Assembly: GCA_035650495.1 (NCBI GenBank) | Contig: DASRHK010000027.1 | Coordinates: 4,595-68,594, forward strand | Reading direction: 5' to 3' | Length of the DNA: 64,000 nucleotides | Source: DASRHK01 sp035650495 | Lineage (GTDB): Bacteria > Pseudomonadota > Gammaproteobacteria > Nevskiales > Nevskiaceae | Part shown: positions 18,217 to 27,800 of the stretch, one piece after another | Position numbering within the stretch: position 1 is the first letter of the stretch | Layout: the number at the start of each line of letters is the position of its first letter | Translations under genes and position numbers: made by a program | Notes under the pieces: model-generated | What the model was told of the DNA's origin: nothing | The model's database searches: none | What the model saw: the letters and a program-made list of their open reading frames with translations, nothing else

Positions 18217-19740
18217 ATGTGTGGAATCGTCGGACTGGTCTCTCACACCGCCGCGAATCAGGAGCTGTATGACGCCCTGACGGTGCTGCAGCATCGCGGA
18301 CAGGATGCCGCCGGCATCATCACCAGCGACGACCAGCGGCTCTATCTGCGCAAGGACAACGGCCTCGTGCGCGACGTGTTCCATTCCGACGAGCACATGC
18401 TGCGCTTGCGCGGCAACGTCGGCATCGGGCACGTGCGTTATCCGACCGCCGGCTGCTCGAGCTCCGCCGAGGCGCAGCCGTTCTACACCAACACGCCGTT
18501 CGGCATCTCGCTCTCGCACAACGGCAACCTCACCAACGTCGAGGAGCTGAAGAACGAGCTCTTCGTCGAAGATCGCCGGCACCTGAACACCGAGTCGGAT
18601 TCGGAAGTGCTGCTCAACATCTTCGCGCATGAGCTCATGATCCAGAACACGCTGCGGCTGCAGCCGGAGAATGTGTTCGCAGCCGTGTCGGGCGTGCATC
18701 GGCGCTGTCGCGGGGCCTACGCCTGCGTCGCGCTGATCAGCGGCTATGGTGTCGTGGGCTTCCGCGATCCGTACGGCATTCGCCCGATGGTCTATGGCCG
18801 GCGCGAGTCGCCGCGCGGTCCTGAATACATGATCGCCTCCGAGTCGGTCGCGCTGAACGCGATGGGCTTCGAGCTGATCGATGACATCGCGCCCGGCGAA
18901 GCGGTCCTCGCGACGGTCGACGGCAAGCTGCATCGCATGCAGTGCGCGGCGAATCCGATCCTGTCGCCGTGCATCTTCGAGTACGTCTACCTCGCGCGTC
19001 CGGACTCGATCATGGACAAGGTCTACGTCTACAAGGCGCGCCTGCGCATGGGCGAGCGCCTGGGCGACAAGATCCTGCGCGAGTGGCCGGATCACGACAT
19101 CGACGTCGTCATCCCGATCCCGGACACCAGCCGTGTGGCCGGCGTCGAAGTCGCGGGCAAGCTCGGCGTGAACTACCGCGAAGGCTTCATCAAGAATCGC
19201 TACATCGGCCGCACCTTCATCATGCCGGGCCAGCAGCAGCGCCGGAAATCGGTGCGGGCGAAGCTCAATCCCATCGACCTCGAGTTCAAGGGCAAGAACG
19301 TCCTGCTCGTCGACGACTCGATCGTGCGCGGCACGACGTCGAAGGAGATCATCCAGATGGCCCGCGAGGCCGGCGCGAAGAAGGTGTACTTCGCCTCCGC
19401 CGCGCCGCCGGTGCGCTATCCGAACGTCTACGGCATCGACATGCCGACGTCCTCCGAGCTCGTCGCCTACAACCGCACGGTGCCCGAGCTCGAGAAGCTG
19501 CTCGGCGCCGATCGGCTGATCTATCAGGATCTCGACGATCTGGTCGAAGCCGTGCGGGCGGGCAATCCCAAGATCACGCGCTTCGATTGCAGCGTGTTCG
19601 ACGGCAAGTACGTCACGCAGGACGTGACGACCGAGTACCTGAACCAGCTCGAGCTGTTCCGCTCCGATGCGGCCAAGGAGCGGCGCAAGAAGGCGGAAGG
19701 CTCGACGGTGATCGACCTGCACAACGCGGCACGCGCATAA
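18217..19740 (+). CDS. purF: amidophosphoribosyltransferase
   Basis: First committed step of purine synthesis: PRPP plus glutamine to phosphoribosylamine. 507 residues. The initiator Met is followed by Cys2 (MCGIVG), the N-terminal nucleophile of the glutaminase domain (about 1-235); the phosphoribosyltransferase domain carries the PRPP motif [14 protein letters not shown] (about 365). AAGGAG 8 nt upstream and the obligatory MCGIVG N-terminus decide the start. Followed by the promoter and riboswitch of metZ. Confidence 0.98.
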   Translation: MCGIVGLVSHTAANQELYDALTVLQHRGQDAAGIITSDDQRLYLRKDNGLVRDVFHSDEHMLRLRGNVGIGHVRYPTAGCSSSAEAQPFYTNTPFGISLSHNGNLTNVEELKNELFVEDRRHLNTESDSEVLLNIFAHELMIQNTLRLQPENVFAAVSGVHRRCRGAYACVALISGYGVVGFRDPYGIRPMVYGRRESPRGPEYMIASESVALNAMGFELIDDIAPGEAVLATVDGKLHRMQCAANPILSPCIFEYVYLARPDSIMDKVYVYKARLRMGERLGDKILREWPDHDIDVVIPIPDTSRVAGVEVAGKLGVNYREGFIKNRYIGRTFIMPGQQQRRKSVRAKLNPIDLEFKGKNVLLVDDSIVRGTTSKEIIQMAREAGAKKVYFASAAPPVRYPNVYGIDMPTSSELVAYNRTVPELEKLLGADRLIYQDLDDLVEAVRAGNPKITRFDCSVFDGKYVTQDVTTEYLNQLELFRSDAAKERRKKAEGSTVIDLHNAARA

Positions 19741-19742
19741 CG

Positions 19743-19751
19743 TGCAATAAT
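19743..19751 (+). promoter_or_regulatory. extended -10 promoter of the metZ riboswitch leader
   Basis: TG-C-AATAAT (19743-19751) is an extended -10 element just after the purF stop. No good -35 is seen 16-18 bp upstream. The predicted transcription start, about 19758, coincides with the first base of the riboswitch P1 stem, which supports the assignment. Confidence 0.5.
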
Positions 19752-19757
19752 CCGCCC

Positions 19758-19821
19758 GCGCCGAATTTGTGCCTGATTGCGGGGCGCCTCAGGGGAAACC
19801 CGAAATACTGCTAAATGGGTA
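19758..19821 (+). promoter_or_regulatory. SAM-II (SAM-alpha) riboswitch aptamer with extra GNRA hairpin
   Basis: The leader matches the SAM-II pseudoknot pattern. P1 is GCGCC (19758-19762) with GGCGC (19783-19787). The P1 loop contains GAATTTG and TGATTGC in the positions of the family's GAUUU and UUGC blocks. The conserved GCTAAA is at 19810-19815. The pseudoknot helix can form between TGCC (19770-19773) and GGTA (19818-19821). Between P1 and the AAAT/GCTAAA core there is an added hairpin, GGG-GAAA-CCC (19792-19801), capped by a GNRA tetraloop. The family is known to regulate methionine genes including metZ-type sulfhydrylases. Identified by eye, not by covariance search. Confidence 0.75.
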
Positions 19822-19824
19822 ACG

Positions 19825-19854
19825 AACCCGTCAGGCCTTTGGCCGACGGGTTTT
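19825..19854 (+). terminator. intrinsic terminator of the metZ leader (riboswitch expression platform)
   Basis: AACCCGTC-a-GGCC-ttt-GGCC-GACGGGTT forms a 12-bp stem with one bulged A, followed by TTTT at 19851-19854. Its 5' strand can instead pair with the riboswitch: GGGT (19817-19820) with ACCC (19826-19829). The SAM-bound pseudoknot would occupy GGT and let the terminator form; without SAM the GGGT/ACCC pairing would block it. The hairpins are visible; the switch is inferred. Confidence 0.8.
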
Positions 19855-19872
19855 GTCGTTATAGGTGGACCA

Positions 19873-21057
19873 ATGAGCGACCAGTTCGATCCCAAGTGGG
19901 GCTACGCCACCCAAGGCATCCGCGCTGCCGAGCCGCGCACGGAAGAGATGGAGCATTCGGCGGCGATCTTTCCGACGTCGAGCTTTGTTTTCCATAGCGC
20001 CGCCGAGGCCGCCGCCGTGTTCAGCGGCGACAGGCCCGGCAACATCTACTCGCGCTTCACCAATCCCACCGTCGCGGCGTTCGAGCAGCGGCTTGCGATC
20101 ATGGAAGGCGGCGCTGCGTGCGTGGCGACCTCGAGCGGCATGGCGGCGATCCTGTCGACCGTCCTTGCGCTGTGCAAGTCGGGCGATCACATCGTGACCA
20201 GCCGCACGCTGTTCGGCTCGACGATCAACCTGTTCAACAACTACTTCGGCAAGTTCGGCGTGACGACGAGCTACGTCGATCCGTGCAAGCCGGAGGAATG
20301 GCGCGCGGCCTGCAAGCCGGGAACCAAGCTCTTCTTCGTGGAGACGCCGACCAATCCGCTGATGGAAACAGCGGACATCGCGGCGCTCGCAAGGATCGCG
20401 CATGAGAACGGCGCGCTGCTCGCGGTCGACAACGCATTCCTCACGCCGGTGCTCCAGCGACCGCTGCAGCTCGGCGCCGATCTGGTGATCCATTCGGCGA
20501 CGAAATATCTCGACGGTCAGGGACGCTGCATCGGCGGCGCGATCGTCGGCGACAGCGAGCGCGTGGGGAAGGACATCTTCGGCTTCCTGCGCACCGCGGG
20601 TCCGACCATGAGCCCGTTCAACGCCTGGGTGTTTCTGAAGGGCATGGAGACGCTCGAGCTGCGCATGAAGGCGCACTGCGAGAAAGCGCAGGCGCTCGCG
20701 GAGTGGCTCGGGAAGCAGCCGCAGATCTCGCGCGTGTTCTACCCGGGTCTCGCCGATCATCCGCAGCATGCGCTCGCAAAACGCCAGCAGAGCGGATTCG
20801 GCGGCGTCGTGTCGTTCGAAGTGAAGGGCGGCCGCGACGCCGCGTGGAAGCTGATCGACGCGACGAAGATGATCTCGATCACGGCGAACCTCGGCGACAC
20901 GCGCTCGACGATCACGCACCCCGCGACGACGACGCACGGGCGCATCACACCGGAAGCGCGCGCCGCGGCGGGAATTACGGAGGGCTTGATCCGCGTCGCC
21001 GTCGGGCTCGAGAACGTCGAAGACCTGATCGCTGATCTCCAACGCGGCCTGAAATGA
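19873..21057 (+). CDS. metZ: O-succinylhomoserine sulfhydrylase
   Basis: PLP enzyme making homocysteine from O-succinylhomoserine and sulfide. 394 residues of the cystathionine gamma-synthase family: NIYSRFTNPT (PLP phosphate), SSGMAAI, VETPTNPLMETADI with the PLP Asp in LAVDNAF, and the Schiff-base Lys in HSATKYLDGQGR. C-terminal SLGDT-type motif NLGDTRSTITHPATTTH. I start it at the ATG at 19873, preceded by AGGTGGA, because conserved sequence (WGYATQGIR) begins there and the leader upstream is a riboswitch. Expected to be shut off when SAM is plentiful. Confidence 0.95.
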   Translation: MSDQFDPKWGYATQGIRAAEPRTEEMEHSAAIFPTSSFVFHSAAEAAAVFSGDRPGNIYSRFTNPTVAAFEQRLAIMEGGAACVATSSGMAAILSTVLALCKSGDHIVTSRTLFGSTINLFNNYFGKFGVTTSYVDPCKPEEWRAACKPGTKLFFVETPTNPLMETADIAALARIAHENGALLAVDNAFLTPVLQRPLQLGADLVIHSATKYLDGQGRCIGGAIVGDSERVGKDIFGFLRTAGPTMSPFNAWVFLKGMETLELRMKAHCEKAQALAEWLGKQPQISRVFYPGLADHPQHALAKRQQSGFGGVVSFEVKGGRDAAWKLIDATKMISITANLGDTRSTITHPATTTHGRITPEARAAAGITEGLIRVAVGLENVEDLIADLQRGLK

Positions 21058-21813
21058 ATGGACCCGCTGCGCGCCGCGCTTCTTGAAACCGATCCGGCGC
21101 GCAAGTGCGAGCGCGTCGCTGCGCTGCCGTCTGGAGCGGCGAGCGAGCCGCGCGACTTCTCCGGAATTCCCGGCCGGCCCTTACTTCCGCAACTCGTCGA
21201 CCCGAAAGAGGTCCCATATCGTGGGTTAGGAACCGTGGAAGGACGTGCCGCGATGGCTCACGCGGTCGCGCACATCGAGTTCAACGCGATCAACCTCGCG
21301 CTCGACGCTGCGTACCGCTTCGATGGCATGTCCGCGGAGTTCTATTCCGACTGGGTCAGCGTCGCGCAGGACGAGGCGCGGCACTTCGGTTTGCTGAGTG
21401 GTCGCTTGCAGTCACTCGGCTTTCGCTACGGCGACTTCACCGCGCACAACGGGCTTTGGGACGCCGCGGAGAAGACCGCGCACGACGCGCTCGCGCGCAT
21501 GGCGCTGGTGCCGCGCGTGCTCGAAGCGCGCGGGCTGGACGTCACGCCCGGCATCATCCATCGCTTCCGCGAGATCGGCGATCGCGAGACGGCAGCAGTG
21601 CTGCAGATCATCCTCGACGAGGAAGTGCGCCACGTCGCGATCGGCACGAAGTGGTTCCGCTGGCTGTGCGGAGAGCGCGGCGTCGATCCGACCACGATCT
21701 TCAAGGACCTGCTGGCGGAGCACCGGATGAAGATCCGGCCGCCATTCAATCTCGAGGCACGCGCTGCGGCGGGATTCGACGACGCGGAGCTGGACGCGAT
21801 CGCAACCCGCTAG
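21058..21813 (+). CDS. DUF455 family ferritin-like protein
   Basis: A 251-residue protein with a ferritin-like four-helix bundle. Metal-type ligands recur in helix motifs: AHIEFNAINLALD, QDEARHFGLL, and DEEVRHVAIG, the E...ExxH pattern of di-iron carboxylate proteins (about residues 73, 103 and 182). The family is uncharacterised; a di-iron oxidase/hydroxylase is possible. The ATG directly follows the metZ stop, so it is likely co-transcribed with metZ and under the same riboswitch. Its 3' end overlaps convergent lpxH by 4 bp. Confidence 0.85.
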   Translation: MDPLRAALLETDPARKCERVAALPSGAASEPRDFSGIPGRPLLPQLVDPKEVPYRGLGTVEGRAAMAHAVAHIEFNAINLALDAAYRFDGMSAEFYSDWVSVAQDEARHFGLLSGRLQSLGFRYGDFTAHNGLWDAAEKTAHDALARMALVPRVLEARGLDVTPGIIHRFREIGDRETAAVLQIILDEEVRHVAIGTKWFRWLCGERGVDPTTIFKDLLAEHRMKIRPPFNLEARAAAGFDDAELDAIATR

Positions 21814-22547
21814 AGCGCGATCCGCTTCGCGCCGCTTTCGTCGACGCGCAGATACTCCATCCGCTCCGGGCGCCAGTCGGCCAGCACGATGCGCTCGCAA
21901 TCGCGCCCTTCGATCTCGTAGTGCTGCTCGCCCGGACGATGCGTGTGGCCGTGGATGATGCGCGTGACCCCGCTGCGCCTGAACGCGTCGCGCACGGCGC
22001 CATCGTTCACGTCCATGATGTCATCGGCCTTCGAGCGCTTCTCGACCAGTGAGGTCTTGCGCACGCCGCCCGCGACCCATTCGCGGAAGCTGCGCGGCAG
22101 CGCGACGAACACTTTCTGCCCGTTGCGCCAGCGGCAGAAACGTCGCCAGCGCTGATAGGCGACGTCGTCGGTGCAGAGCTCGTCGCCGTGGGAGATCAGC
22201 GTGGCGACGCCGCCGAGCTCGACGCGCGTCGGGTCATCCATTCGCTGCGCGCCGGTGGCTTCGAAGAAATTGTCGCCAACCAGGAAGTCGCGATTGCCGT
22301 GCGCGAAGTGCACGCGAGCCCCCGACTTGGTGAGCGAGAGCAGCGCAACGGTCTCGTCGGCGTAGATCGACATGCCGACGTCGTCGCCGATCCAGTACTC
22401 GAAGAGATCGCCGAGGATGTAGACGTCCGCGGCCTCGCGCGCGGGGCCCTTGCAGAACGCGAGGAACGCCTCGCGGAACGGCGAGGGACCTGCGGGCAGA
22501 TGCAGGTCGGCGAGCAGGAGTGCGACGTTACTTCTTGGCGTCGACAA
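21810..22547 (-). CDS. lpxH: UDP-2,3-diacylglucosamine diphosphatase
   Basis: Calcineurin-like phosphoesterase making lipid X in lipid A synthesis, at the inner membrane. 245 residues with the di-metal motifs in order: [38 protein letters not shown] and HGHTHRPG. The N-terminal LADLHLPAG and the FEYWIGDD signature distinguish LpxH from other phosphoesterases. It overlaps the upstream cyclophilin gene by 20 bp, the LpxH-PpiB pairing common in proteobacteria. Confidence 0.95.
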   Translation of the reverse strand: MSTPRSNVALLLADLHLPAGPSPFREAFLAFCKGPAREAADVYILGDLFEYWIGDDVGMSIYADETVALLSLTKSGARVHFAHGNRDFLVGDNFFEATGAQRMDDPTRVELGGVATLISHGDELCTDDVAYQRWRRFCRWRNGQKVFVALPRSFREWVAGGVRKTSLVEKRSKADDIMDVNDGAVRDAFRRSGVTRIIHGHTHRPGEQHYEIEGRDCERIVLADWRPERMEYLRVDESGAKRIAL

Positions 22548-23097
22548 CCGTCACGCTCTTGATCACCACCGGCGTCACCGGCACGTCGCGCCCGAACGGC
22601 CGCGCGTTGCCGGTCGGCGTCTGCGCGATCTTGTCGACGACGTCCATGCCTTCGACGACCTTGCCGAACACGGCATAGCCCCAGCCGTCCTGGCCCGGGT
22701 AGTCGAGGAACGCGTTGTCGGCGTGATTAATGAAGAACTGCGAGGTCGCGGAGTTCGGATCACTGGTGCGCGCCATCGCGATCGAGCCGCGCACGTTCTT
22801 CAGGCCGTTCTTCGCCTCGTTGGCGATGGGCGCGCGCGTCTTGCGCTGGCTGAACTGCTCGTCATAGCCGCCGCCCTGGATCATGAAGCCTTCGATCACG
22901 CGGTGGAACACGGTGCCGTCGTAGGCCTTGTCCTTCGCGTACTGCACGAAGTTGGCGACGCTCTTCGGCGCCTTGTCGGCGTCGAGCGCGAGCTTGATGT
23001 CGCCCATGCTGGTCTGCATGAGCACGGTGACGGGTTCAGCGGCGTTGGCGGCCATGGCGAGTCCGAGAGAGAAAGCGAAGAGGAGAGGCTTGAGCAT
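22528..23097 (-). CDS. exported peptidyl-prolyl cis-trans isomerase (cyclophilin)
   Basis: A 189-residue cyclophilin with an N-terminal signal peptide (about 1-19, ANAAEPV), so periplasmic like E. coli PpiA. Catalytic and binding segments seen: the Arg in [27 protein letters not shown] and [17 protein letters not shown]. It assists folding of exported proteins by proline isomerisation. The start at 23097 gives a clean signal peptide; the stop lies inside lpxH. Confidence 0.93.
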   Translation of the reverse strand: MLKPLLFAFSLGLAMAANAAEPVTVLMQTSMGDIKLALDADKAPKSVANFVQYAKDKAYDGTVFHRVIEGFMIQGGGYDEQFSQRKTRAPIANEAKNGLKNVRGSIAMARTSDPNSATSQFFINHADNAFLDYPGQDGWGYAVFGKVVEGMDVVDKIAQTPTGNARPFGRDVPVTPVVIKSVTVVDAKK

Positions 23098-23102
23098 GTC
23101 GA

Positions 23103-24110
23103 TCAGGCGGCGAGGGCGACTTCGGGGCTGGCGGGCAGCGTTTCGACTTCGGCGAGCGCCGCTTCGATCACTTCGATGCCGGCGCCTTCCTTGCAGCCCT
23201 GCTCGGAGAGCACGCGGCGGAATCCGCGCGCGCCCGGCTCGCCGCGATACAGGCCGAGGATGTGGCGGGTGATGCGGGAGAGATGGATGCCGCTCGCGAG
23301 CTCGCGCTCGACGTAGGGCATCAGCGCGCGCACGACGTCGGCACGCGACGGGATCGGTGCCTGCGAGCCGAACAGGCGCTGGTCGACTTGCGCGAGCAGA
23401 TACGGATTCTCGTACGCCTCGCGGCCGAGCATCACGCCATCGACGTGCTTCAGATGCTCTTCGCATTCGTCGAGCGTCTTGATGCCGCCGTTGATGACGA
23501 TGGTGAGCTGCGGGAATTCCTGCTTCAGGCGATAGACCACGTCGTAGTGCAGCGGCGGGATCTCGCGGTTCTCTTTCGGCGACAGGCCCTGCAGCCACGC
23601 CTTGCGCGCGTGCACGATGAATGTGTCGCAATCGGCTTCGGCGATGGTCGACACGAAACGCTTGAGGAACTCGTATTCCTTCGAGTCGTCGACGCCGATC
23701 CGGCACTTGACCGTCACCGGCAGCTCGGTGGACTTCTTCATCGCGGCGACGCAATCGGCGACGCGCTCGGGCTGGCGCATCAGGCAGGCGCCGAAGCGGC
23801 CTTCCTGCACGCGATCCGAAGGGCAGCCGCAATTGAGGTTGATCTCGTCGTAGCCGAACTCCTCGCCGATCGACGCGCACATCGCGAGATCGTCCGGCTC
23901 CGAGCCGCCGAGCTGCAGCGCGATCGGATGCTCGCTGCGATCGAACTTGAGCAGGCGATGACGGATGCCGTTGAGCACGGCGCCGTCGGTCAGCATCTCG
24001 GTGTAGAGCCGCGACCGCTTGGTCATCAGGCGCCAGAAATAGCGCGCCGGCACGAGCGACCAATCCATCATCGGTGCCGTGCAGAAGCGGTACGGGGAAT
24101 GCTTGGGCAT
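23103..24110 (-). CDS. dusA: tRNA dihydrouridine(20/20a) synthase
   Basis: FMN/NADPH-dependent reduction of U20/U20a in tRNA. 335 residues, TIM barrel followed by a helical domain. The catalytic Cys is in [12 protein letters not shown] with [23 protein letters not shown] and GGIKTLDEC match the DusA subfamily rather than DusB/C. The start at 24110 ([13 protein letters not shown]) matches the family N-terminus. Just downstream of the ABC-F gene. Confidence 0.95.
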   Translation of the reverse strand: MPKHSPYRFCTAPMMDWSLVPARYFWRLMTKRSRLYTEMLTDGAVLNGIRHRLLKFDRSEHPIALQLGGSEPDDLAMCASIGEEFGYDEINLNCGCPSDRVQEGRFGACLMRQPERVADCVAAMKKSTELPVTVKCRIGVDDSKEYEFLKRFVSTIAEADCDTFIVHARKAWLQGLSPKENREIPPLHYDVVYRLKQEFPQLTIVINGGIKTLDECEEHLKHVDGVMLGREAYENPYLLAQVDQRLFGSQAPIPSRADVVRALMPYVERELASGIHLSRITRHILGLYRGEPGARGFRRVLSEQGCKEGAGIEVIEAALAEVETLPASPEVALAA

Positions 24111-24114
24111 GTGC

Positions 24115-25872
24115 CTATTGTAAATCGGCGAGGGCTTCGAGTTCCTGCCACCGATGATAGGCAGCCGCGAGCTCGGCCTGGACGGCCCCGAGGCGCTGCT
24201 GGGCAGCGACGATCTCGGCCGACGGCTTCCGGTAGAACTCCGGCGCGCCCATCTGCTCGGTGAGCGCGTGCGAGTCGGCTTCGAGCTTCTCGATCCTCGC
24301 GGGCAGCGCGTCGAGCTCGCGGCGGTCTTTGTAGCTGAGGCGTTTCGGCGGCTCCGGCTTGTCGGCGCGCACGGCGCGCTCGACGTCCTTCGCGACGACC
24401 TGCTCCGGGCGTTGCCGCAACCAATCGTCATACCCACCGACGTACTCGCTCACGCGCCCATCGCCCTCGAACACCAGCGAATCCGTGACGACGCGATTGA
24501 GGAACTCGCGATCGTGGCTGACCAGCAGGATCGTTCCGGAGAACTCCAGCAGCAGCTCTTCGAGCAGGTCGAGCGTCTCGACGTCGAGGTCATTGGTCGG
24601 CTCGTCGAGCACGAGCAGATTGGCCGGCCGCGCGAACAGGCGCGCGAGCAGCAGGCGATTGCGCTCGCCGCCGGAGAGCGATCGCACCGGCGAGCGCGCG
24701 CGATCCGGCGTGAACAGGAAATCGGAGAGATAGCTCATGACGTGCTTGCGCGCGCCGCCGACCTCGACGAAGTCCTTGCCGTCGCCGATGTTCTCGGCGA
24801 CCGACTTGTCGTCGTCGAGCTTGGCGCGCAGCTGATCGAAGTAGGCGACCTGCAGGTTCACGCCGATGCGCACGCTGCCGGTGGTCGGCTGCAGCTCCCC
24901 GAGCAACAGCTTCAGCAGTGTGGTCTTGCCGGCGCCGTTGGGTCCGATGATGCCGACCTTGTCGCCGCGCAGGATGGTCGTCGACAGGTTGCGGATGACG
25001 GTCTTGTTCTCGTACGAGAAGCTCACTCCCTTCGCCGCGGCGACGAGCTTGCCAGAGCGCTCAGCCTCGGTGACGGTGAACTTCGCTTGGCCTTGCAGCT
25101 TGCGCCGCTCCGAATATTGGCTGCGCATCTCGAGCAGTCGCTTCACGCGGCCCATGTCGCGCGTGCGCCGTGCTTCGATGCCTTTGCGGATCCAGACTTC
25201 CTCGGCCGCGAGCCGCTTGTCGAACAGCGCGTTCTGCTGCGACTCGGCATGCAGTGCTTCGGATTTGCGCCGCAGGTAGTTGTCGTAATCGCCCGGCCAG
25301 CTGGTGAGCCAGCCGCGATCGAGCTCGATGATCCGCGTGGCGAGCTTGCGCAGCAGCGCGCGATCGTGCGTGACGAAGAGCAGCGCGCCGTGGAAATCGA
25401 GCAGGAAATTCTCGAGCCAGACGATGGAGTCGATGTCGAGATGGTTGGTCGGCTCGTCGAGCATCAGGAGATCGGGCTCGGCGACGAGCGCGCGGCCGAG
25501 CAGCACGCGGCGCTTCAGCCCACCGGACAGCGCGGCGAAATCGGCGTCGGGGTCGAGCTCGAGGCGCGAGATCATCGCGTCGACCTGATACGGCTGCACG
25601 TCGCCGGCTTGCGCGACGACGTCGCGGACGGTCCCCGCCAGCGCGCGCGGAACGTCCTGCGGCAGCGTCGCGATCTTCGACCCGCGCGCGCGGATCACTT
25701 CACCGTCGTCGACGTCGACTTCGCCGGCGATGACCTTGAGCAGCGTCGACTTGCCCATGCCGTTGCGGCCGACGAGGCACACGCGCTCGCCGCGCTCGAC
25801 GGTGAGGTCGACGTGATCGAGCAGCGGTGTGCTGCCGATGGAGAGGCTGAGGTTCTTGAGCTGAAGCAGCAT
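24115..25872 (-). CDS. uup: ABC-F family ATPase, Uup type
   Basis: A 585-residue cytoplasmic protein with two ABC domains and no membrane spans. Walker A: GRNGMGKST and GPNGAGKTT. Signatures: LSGGLKRR and LSGGERNR. Walker B: LLMLDEPTNHLD and LLVLDEPTNDLD. The C-terminal 70 residues form a charged coiled coil (DRRELDALPARIEKLE onward), the feature of Uup rather than EttA, YheS or YbiT. Uup acts on ribosome-related processes and structured DNA. Symbol given on domain grounds. Confidence 0.9.
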   Translation of the reverse strand: MLLQLKNLSLSIGSTPLLDHVDLTVERGERVCLVGRNGMGKSTLLKVIAGEVDVDDGEVIRARGSKIATLPQDVPRALAGTVRDVVAQAGDVQPYQVDAMISRLELDPDADFAALSGGLKRRVLLGRALVAEPDLLMLDEPTNHLDIDSIVWLENFLLDFHGALLFVTHDRALLRKLATRIIELDRGWLTSWPGDYDNYLRRKSEALHAESQQNALFDKRLAAEEVWIRKGIEARRTRDMGRVKRLLEMRSQYSERRKLQGQAKFTVTEAERSGKLVAAAKGVSFSYENKTVIRNLSTTILRGDKVGIIGPNGAGKTTLLKLLLGELQPTTGSVRIGVNLQVAYFDQLRAKLDDDKSVAENIGDGKDFVEVGGARKHVMSYLSDFLFTPDRARSPVRSLSGGERNRLLLARLFARPANLLVLDEPTNDLDVETLDLLEELLLEFSGTILLVSHDREFLNRVVTDSLVFEGDGRVSEYVGGYDDWLRQRPEQVVAKDVERAVRADKPEPPKRLSYKDRRELDALPARIEKLEADSHALTEQMGAPEFYRKPSAEIVAAQQRLGAVQAELAAAYHRWQELEALADLQ

Positions 25873-25904
25873 CGCGAATCAGGCGCGCGGAGCGCGCCGC
25901 GGCA

Positions 25905-26681
25905 TCACAGTCCGCCGCAGCTGATCATGCCGCCGTCGACGGTGAGGGTCGTGCCGGTGACGTAGCTCGCAGCGTCAGACGCGAGGAATAGGATCGCCGG
26001 CGCGATCTCCTCGGGCTGGGCCATGCGCCCGAGCGGGATGGTCGCCAGCGCCGGCTTCAGGATCGCATCGTTCTTGGTCAGCGCCGACGCGAACTTGGTG
26101 TCGGTCAAGCCGGGAAGGACCGCGTTGACGCGGACTTTCCACGGCGCGCATTCCTTCGCGAACGACTGCGTCATGTTGATCACGGCGGCCTTGGTGATCG
26201 AGTAGATGCCCTGGAACATGCCGGGCTTCACGCCGTTGACGCTCGCGATGTTGACGATGGCGCCGCCGCCGTTCTTCTTCATCAGCTTCGACGCCAGCGC
26301 CGACAATTCGAAGTAGCCCTTGATGTTCACCTGGATGGTCTTGTCGATCATTCCGGGATCGGTGTCCGACACGTGGCCAAAGTACGGATTCGTCGCCGCG
26401 TTGTTGACGAGGATGTCGAGACGGCCGAATTGAGTGCCGATGTCGCCGACGAGCCGCTGGATGTCCGCCGACGTTCCCGCGTGCGCCGCCATCACGACCG
26501 CCTTGCCGCCGGCGCTCGTGATCTTCGCTTTCACTTTCTCGAGGTCTTCGGTCTTGCGCGACGACAGGATCACCGTCGCGCCTTGCTCGGCGAACAGCTT
26601 CGCGGTGGCTTCGCCGATGCCGCGCGAAGAGCCGGTGACGAGCGCGACGCGTCCGGTGAGATCGAATAATTTGGTGGACAT
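25905..26681 (-). CDS. SDR family oxidoreductase
   Basis: A 258-residue short-chain dehydrogenase/reductase: cofactor motif TGSSRGIG (about 17-24), NNAAT, catalytic Ser in NIASVNG, YSITK (Tyr and Lys) and the C-terminal YVTGTTLTVDGGM. NAD(P)-dependent; substrate unknown. It is grouped with an APH-like phosphotransferase and a histidine phosphatase on the same strand, a cluster often tied to fatty-acid or acyl-CoA metabolism in Betaproteobacteria. Confidence 0.92.
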   Translation of the reverse strand: MSTKLFDLTGRVALVTGSSRGIGEATAKLFAEQGATVILSSRKTEDLEKVKAKITSAGGKAVVMAAHAGTSADIQRLVGDIGTQFGRLDILVNNAATNPYFGHVSDTDPGMIDKTIQVNIKGYFELSALASKLMKKNGGGAIVNIASVNGVKPGMFQGIYSITKAAVINMTQSFAKECAPWKVRVNAVLPGLTDTKFASALTKNDAILKPALATIPLGRMAQPEEIAPAILFLASDAASYVTGTTLTVDGGMISCGGL

Positions 26682-26697
26682 GCTGGTGACTCCGTGG

Positions 26698-26715
26698 GTC
26701 GCCCTTCAGGGCGAC
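26698..26715. repeat. 18-bp perfect palindrome, related copy at 1262
   Basis: GTCGCCCT-TC-AGGGCGAC is perfectly palindromic and contains the stop codon of the phosphotransferase gene. A shorter relative, CGCCCT-GA-AGGGCG followed by ACG, lies at 1262-1275 in another intergenic region. Could be a REP-like element or a hairpin ending transcripts; no T-run follows. Confidence 0.5.
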
Positions 26716-27788
26716 GCTTTCGATTTGGCGATGACGCCATCTGCGACTTGGCTCAGCACCGACACGAAGATGCCGAACGCCTGGAAGCGCGGATTCCTGG
26801 TCTGCCCGAGCTTGAAGCGGTAATAGATCTGCTGCGCGATCACCGCGAGGCGGAACAATCCGAACACGTAGTACCAATCCGGATTGCGGATCTCGACGCC
26901 CGTCTTCTCGGCGTAGTGCCGCATGATCTCGTCGCGCGTGAGCATCCCCGGGAGATTCGACGGCTGCATTCGCAGCGCTTGCGTCTGCGGCGGATCGCCG
27001 GGCTGCACCCAATAGGCGAGCGAGGAGCCGAGGTCCATGAGCGGATCGCCGAGCGTCGCCATTTCCCAGTCGAGCACGCCGATGATCGTGAGGTTGTCGC
27101 GCGGATCGAGCACGACGTTGTCGAAGCGATAATCGTTGTGGATGATGCCGGGCTTCGCGGAATCCGCGGGCTTGTTCGCCTTGAGCCACTTCATCAGCGA
27201 CTCGCATTTCGGCACGTCGTCGGTCCAGGCTTTCTCGAAGCGCTCGCACCACCCGCTGACCTGGCGATCGACGTAGCCTTGCGGCTTGCCGAGATCGGCG
27301 AGGCCCGCCGCGTCGTAGTCGAGCGTGTGCAAGCGGATCTGCGTATCGAGCAGGTTGGTGCAGAGCTTGCGCGCCTGCTCGGGCGAATAGGTCAGGCCCT
27401 TGGGCAGATCGCGGCGCAGGATGATGCCGGCGATCTTCTCCATCACGTAGAACGTCGAGCCGATCAGCGACTCGTCCTCGCAGTAGGCGAGCGGCTTTGG
27501 GCACGGGAACACCGGATTGAGCTTCTGCATGATCCGGAACTCGCGGCCCATGTCGTGCGCCGATTTCGCCTTGGTCCCGGCGGGCGGCCGGCGCAGGATC
27601 ATCTCGCGATCGCCGACCTTCAACAGATAGGTGACGTTGCTCGCGCCGCCCTGGAACTGCCGGAGCTCGACGGCGCCGCTGCGCGGCAGATCCGGAATCT
27701 GCGAGCGCAGGAACGGCAGGATCAGGGCCGGATCGAAATTGTTCTCGTCGCGGACCGCGCCGGCTTGATCGAGGTTGGCTTGCGTCAT
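26706..27788 (-). CDS. aminoglycoside-phosphotransferase-fold (APH) family protein
   Basis: A 360-residue kinase-like protein of the APH/choline kinase fold. Seen: N-lobe strand GASNVTYLLKVGDREMILRR with its Lys/Arg, the catalytic loop IIHNDYRFDNVVLD (HxD), and the metal-binding DWEMATLGDPLMDLG. These match the ACAD10/11-like phosphotransferases linked with acyl-CoA dehydrogenases, thought to phosphorylate hydroxyacyl groups; antibiotic resistance is not implied. Located between an SDR and a histidine phosphatase in one reverse-strand group. Confidence 0.9.
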   Translation of the reverse strand: MTQANLDQAGAVRDENNFDPALILPFLRSQIPDLPRSGAVELRQFQGGASNVTYLLKVGDREMILRRPPAGTKAKSAHDMGREFRIMQKLNPVFPCPKPLAYCEDESLIGSTFYVMEKIAGIILRRDLPKGLTYSPEQARKLCTNLLDTQIRLHTLDYDAAGLADLGKPQGYVDRQVSGWCERFEKAWTDDVPKCESLMKWLKANKPADSAKPGIIHNDYRFDNVVLDPRDNLTIIGVLDWEMATLGDPLMDLGSSLAYWVQPGDPPQTQALRMQPSNLPGMLTRDEIMRHYAEKTGVEIRNPDWYYVFGLFRLAVIAQQIYYRFKLGQTRNPRFQAFGIFVSVLSQVADGVIAKSKASP

Positions 27789-27800
27789 GGGACGGCGAGT

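Noticed and set aside
26706..27788. Phosphotransferase gene as an aminoglycoside resistance gene
   Set aside because: It shares only the APH fold; sequence blocks and neighbours fit the ACAD10/11-like metabolic group.
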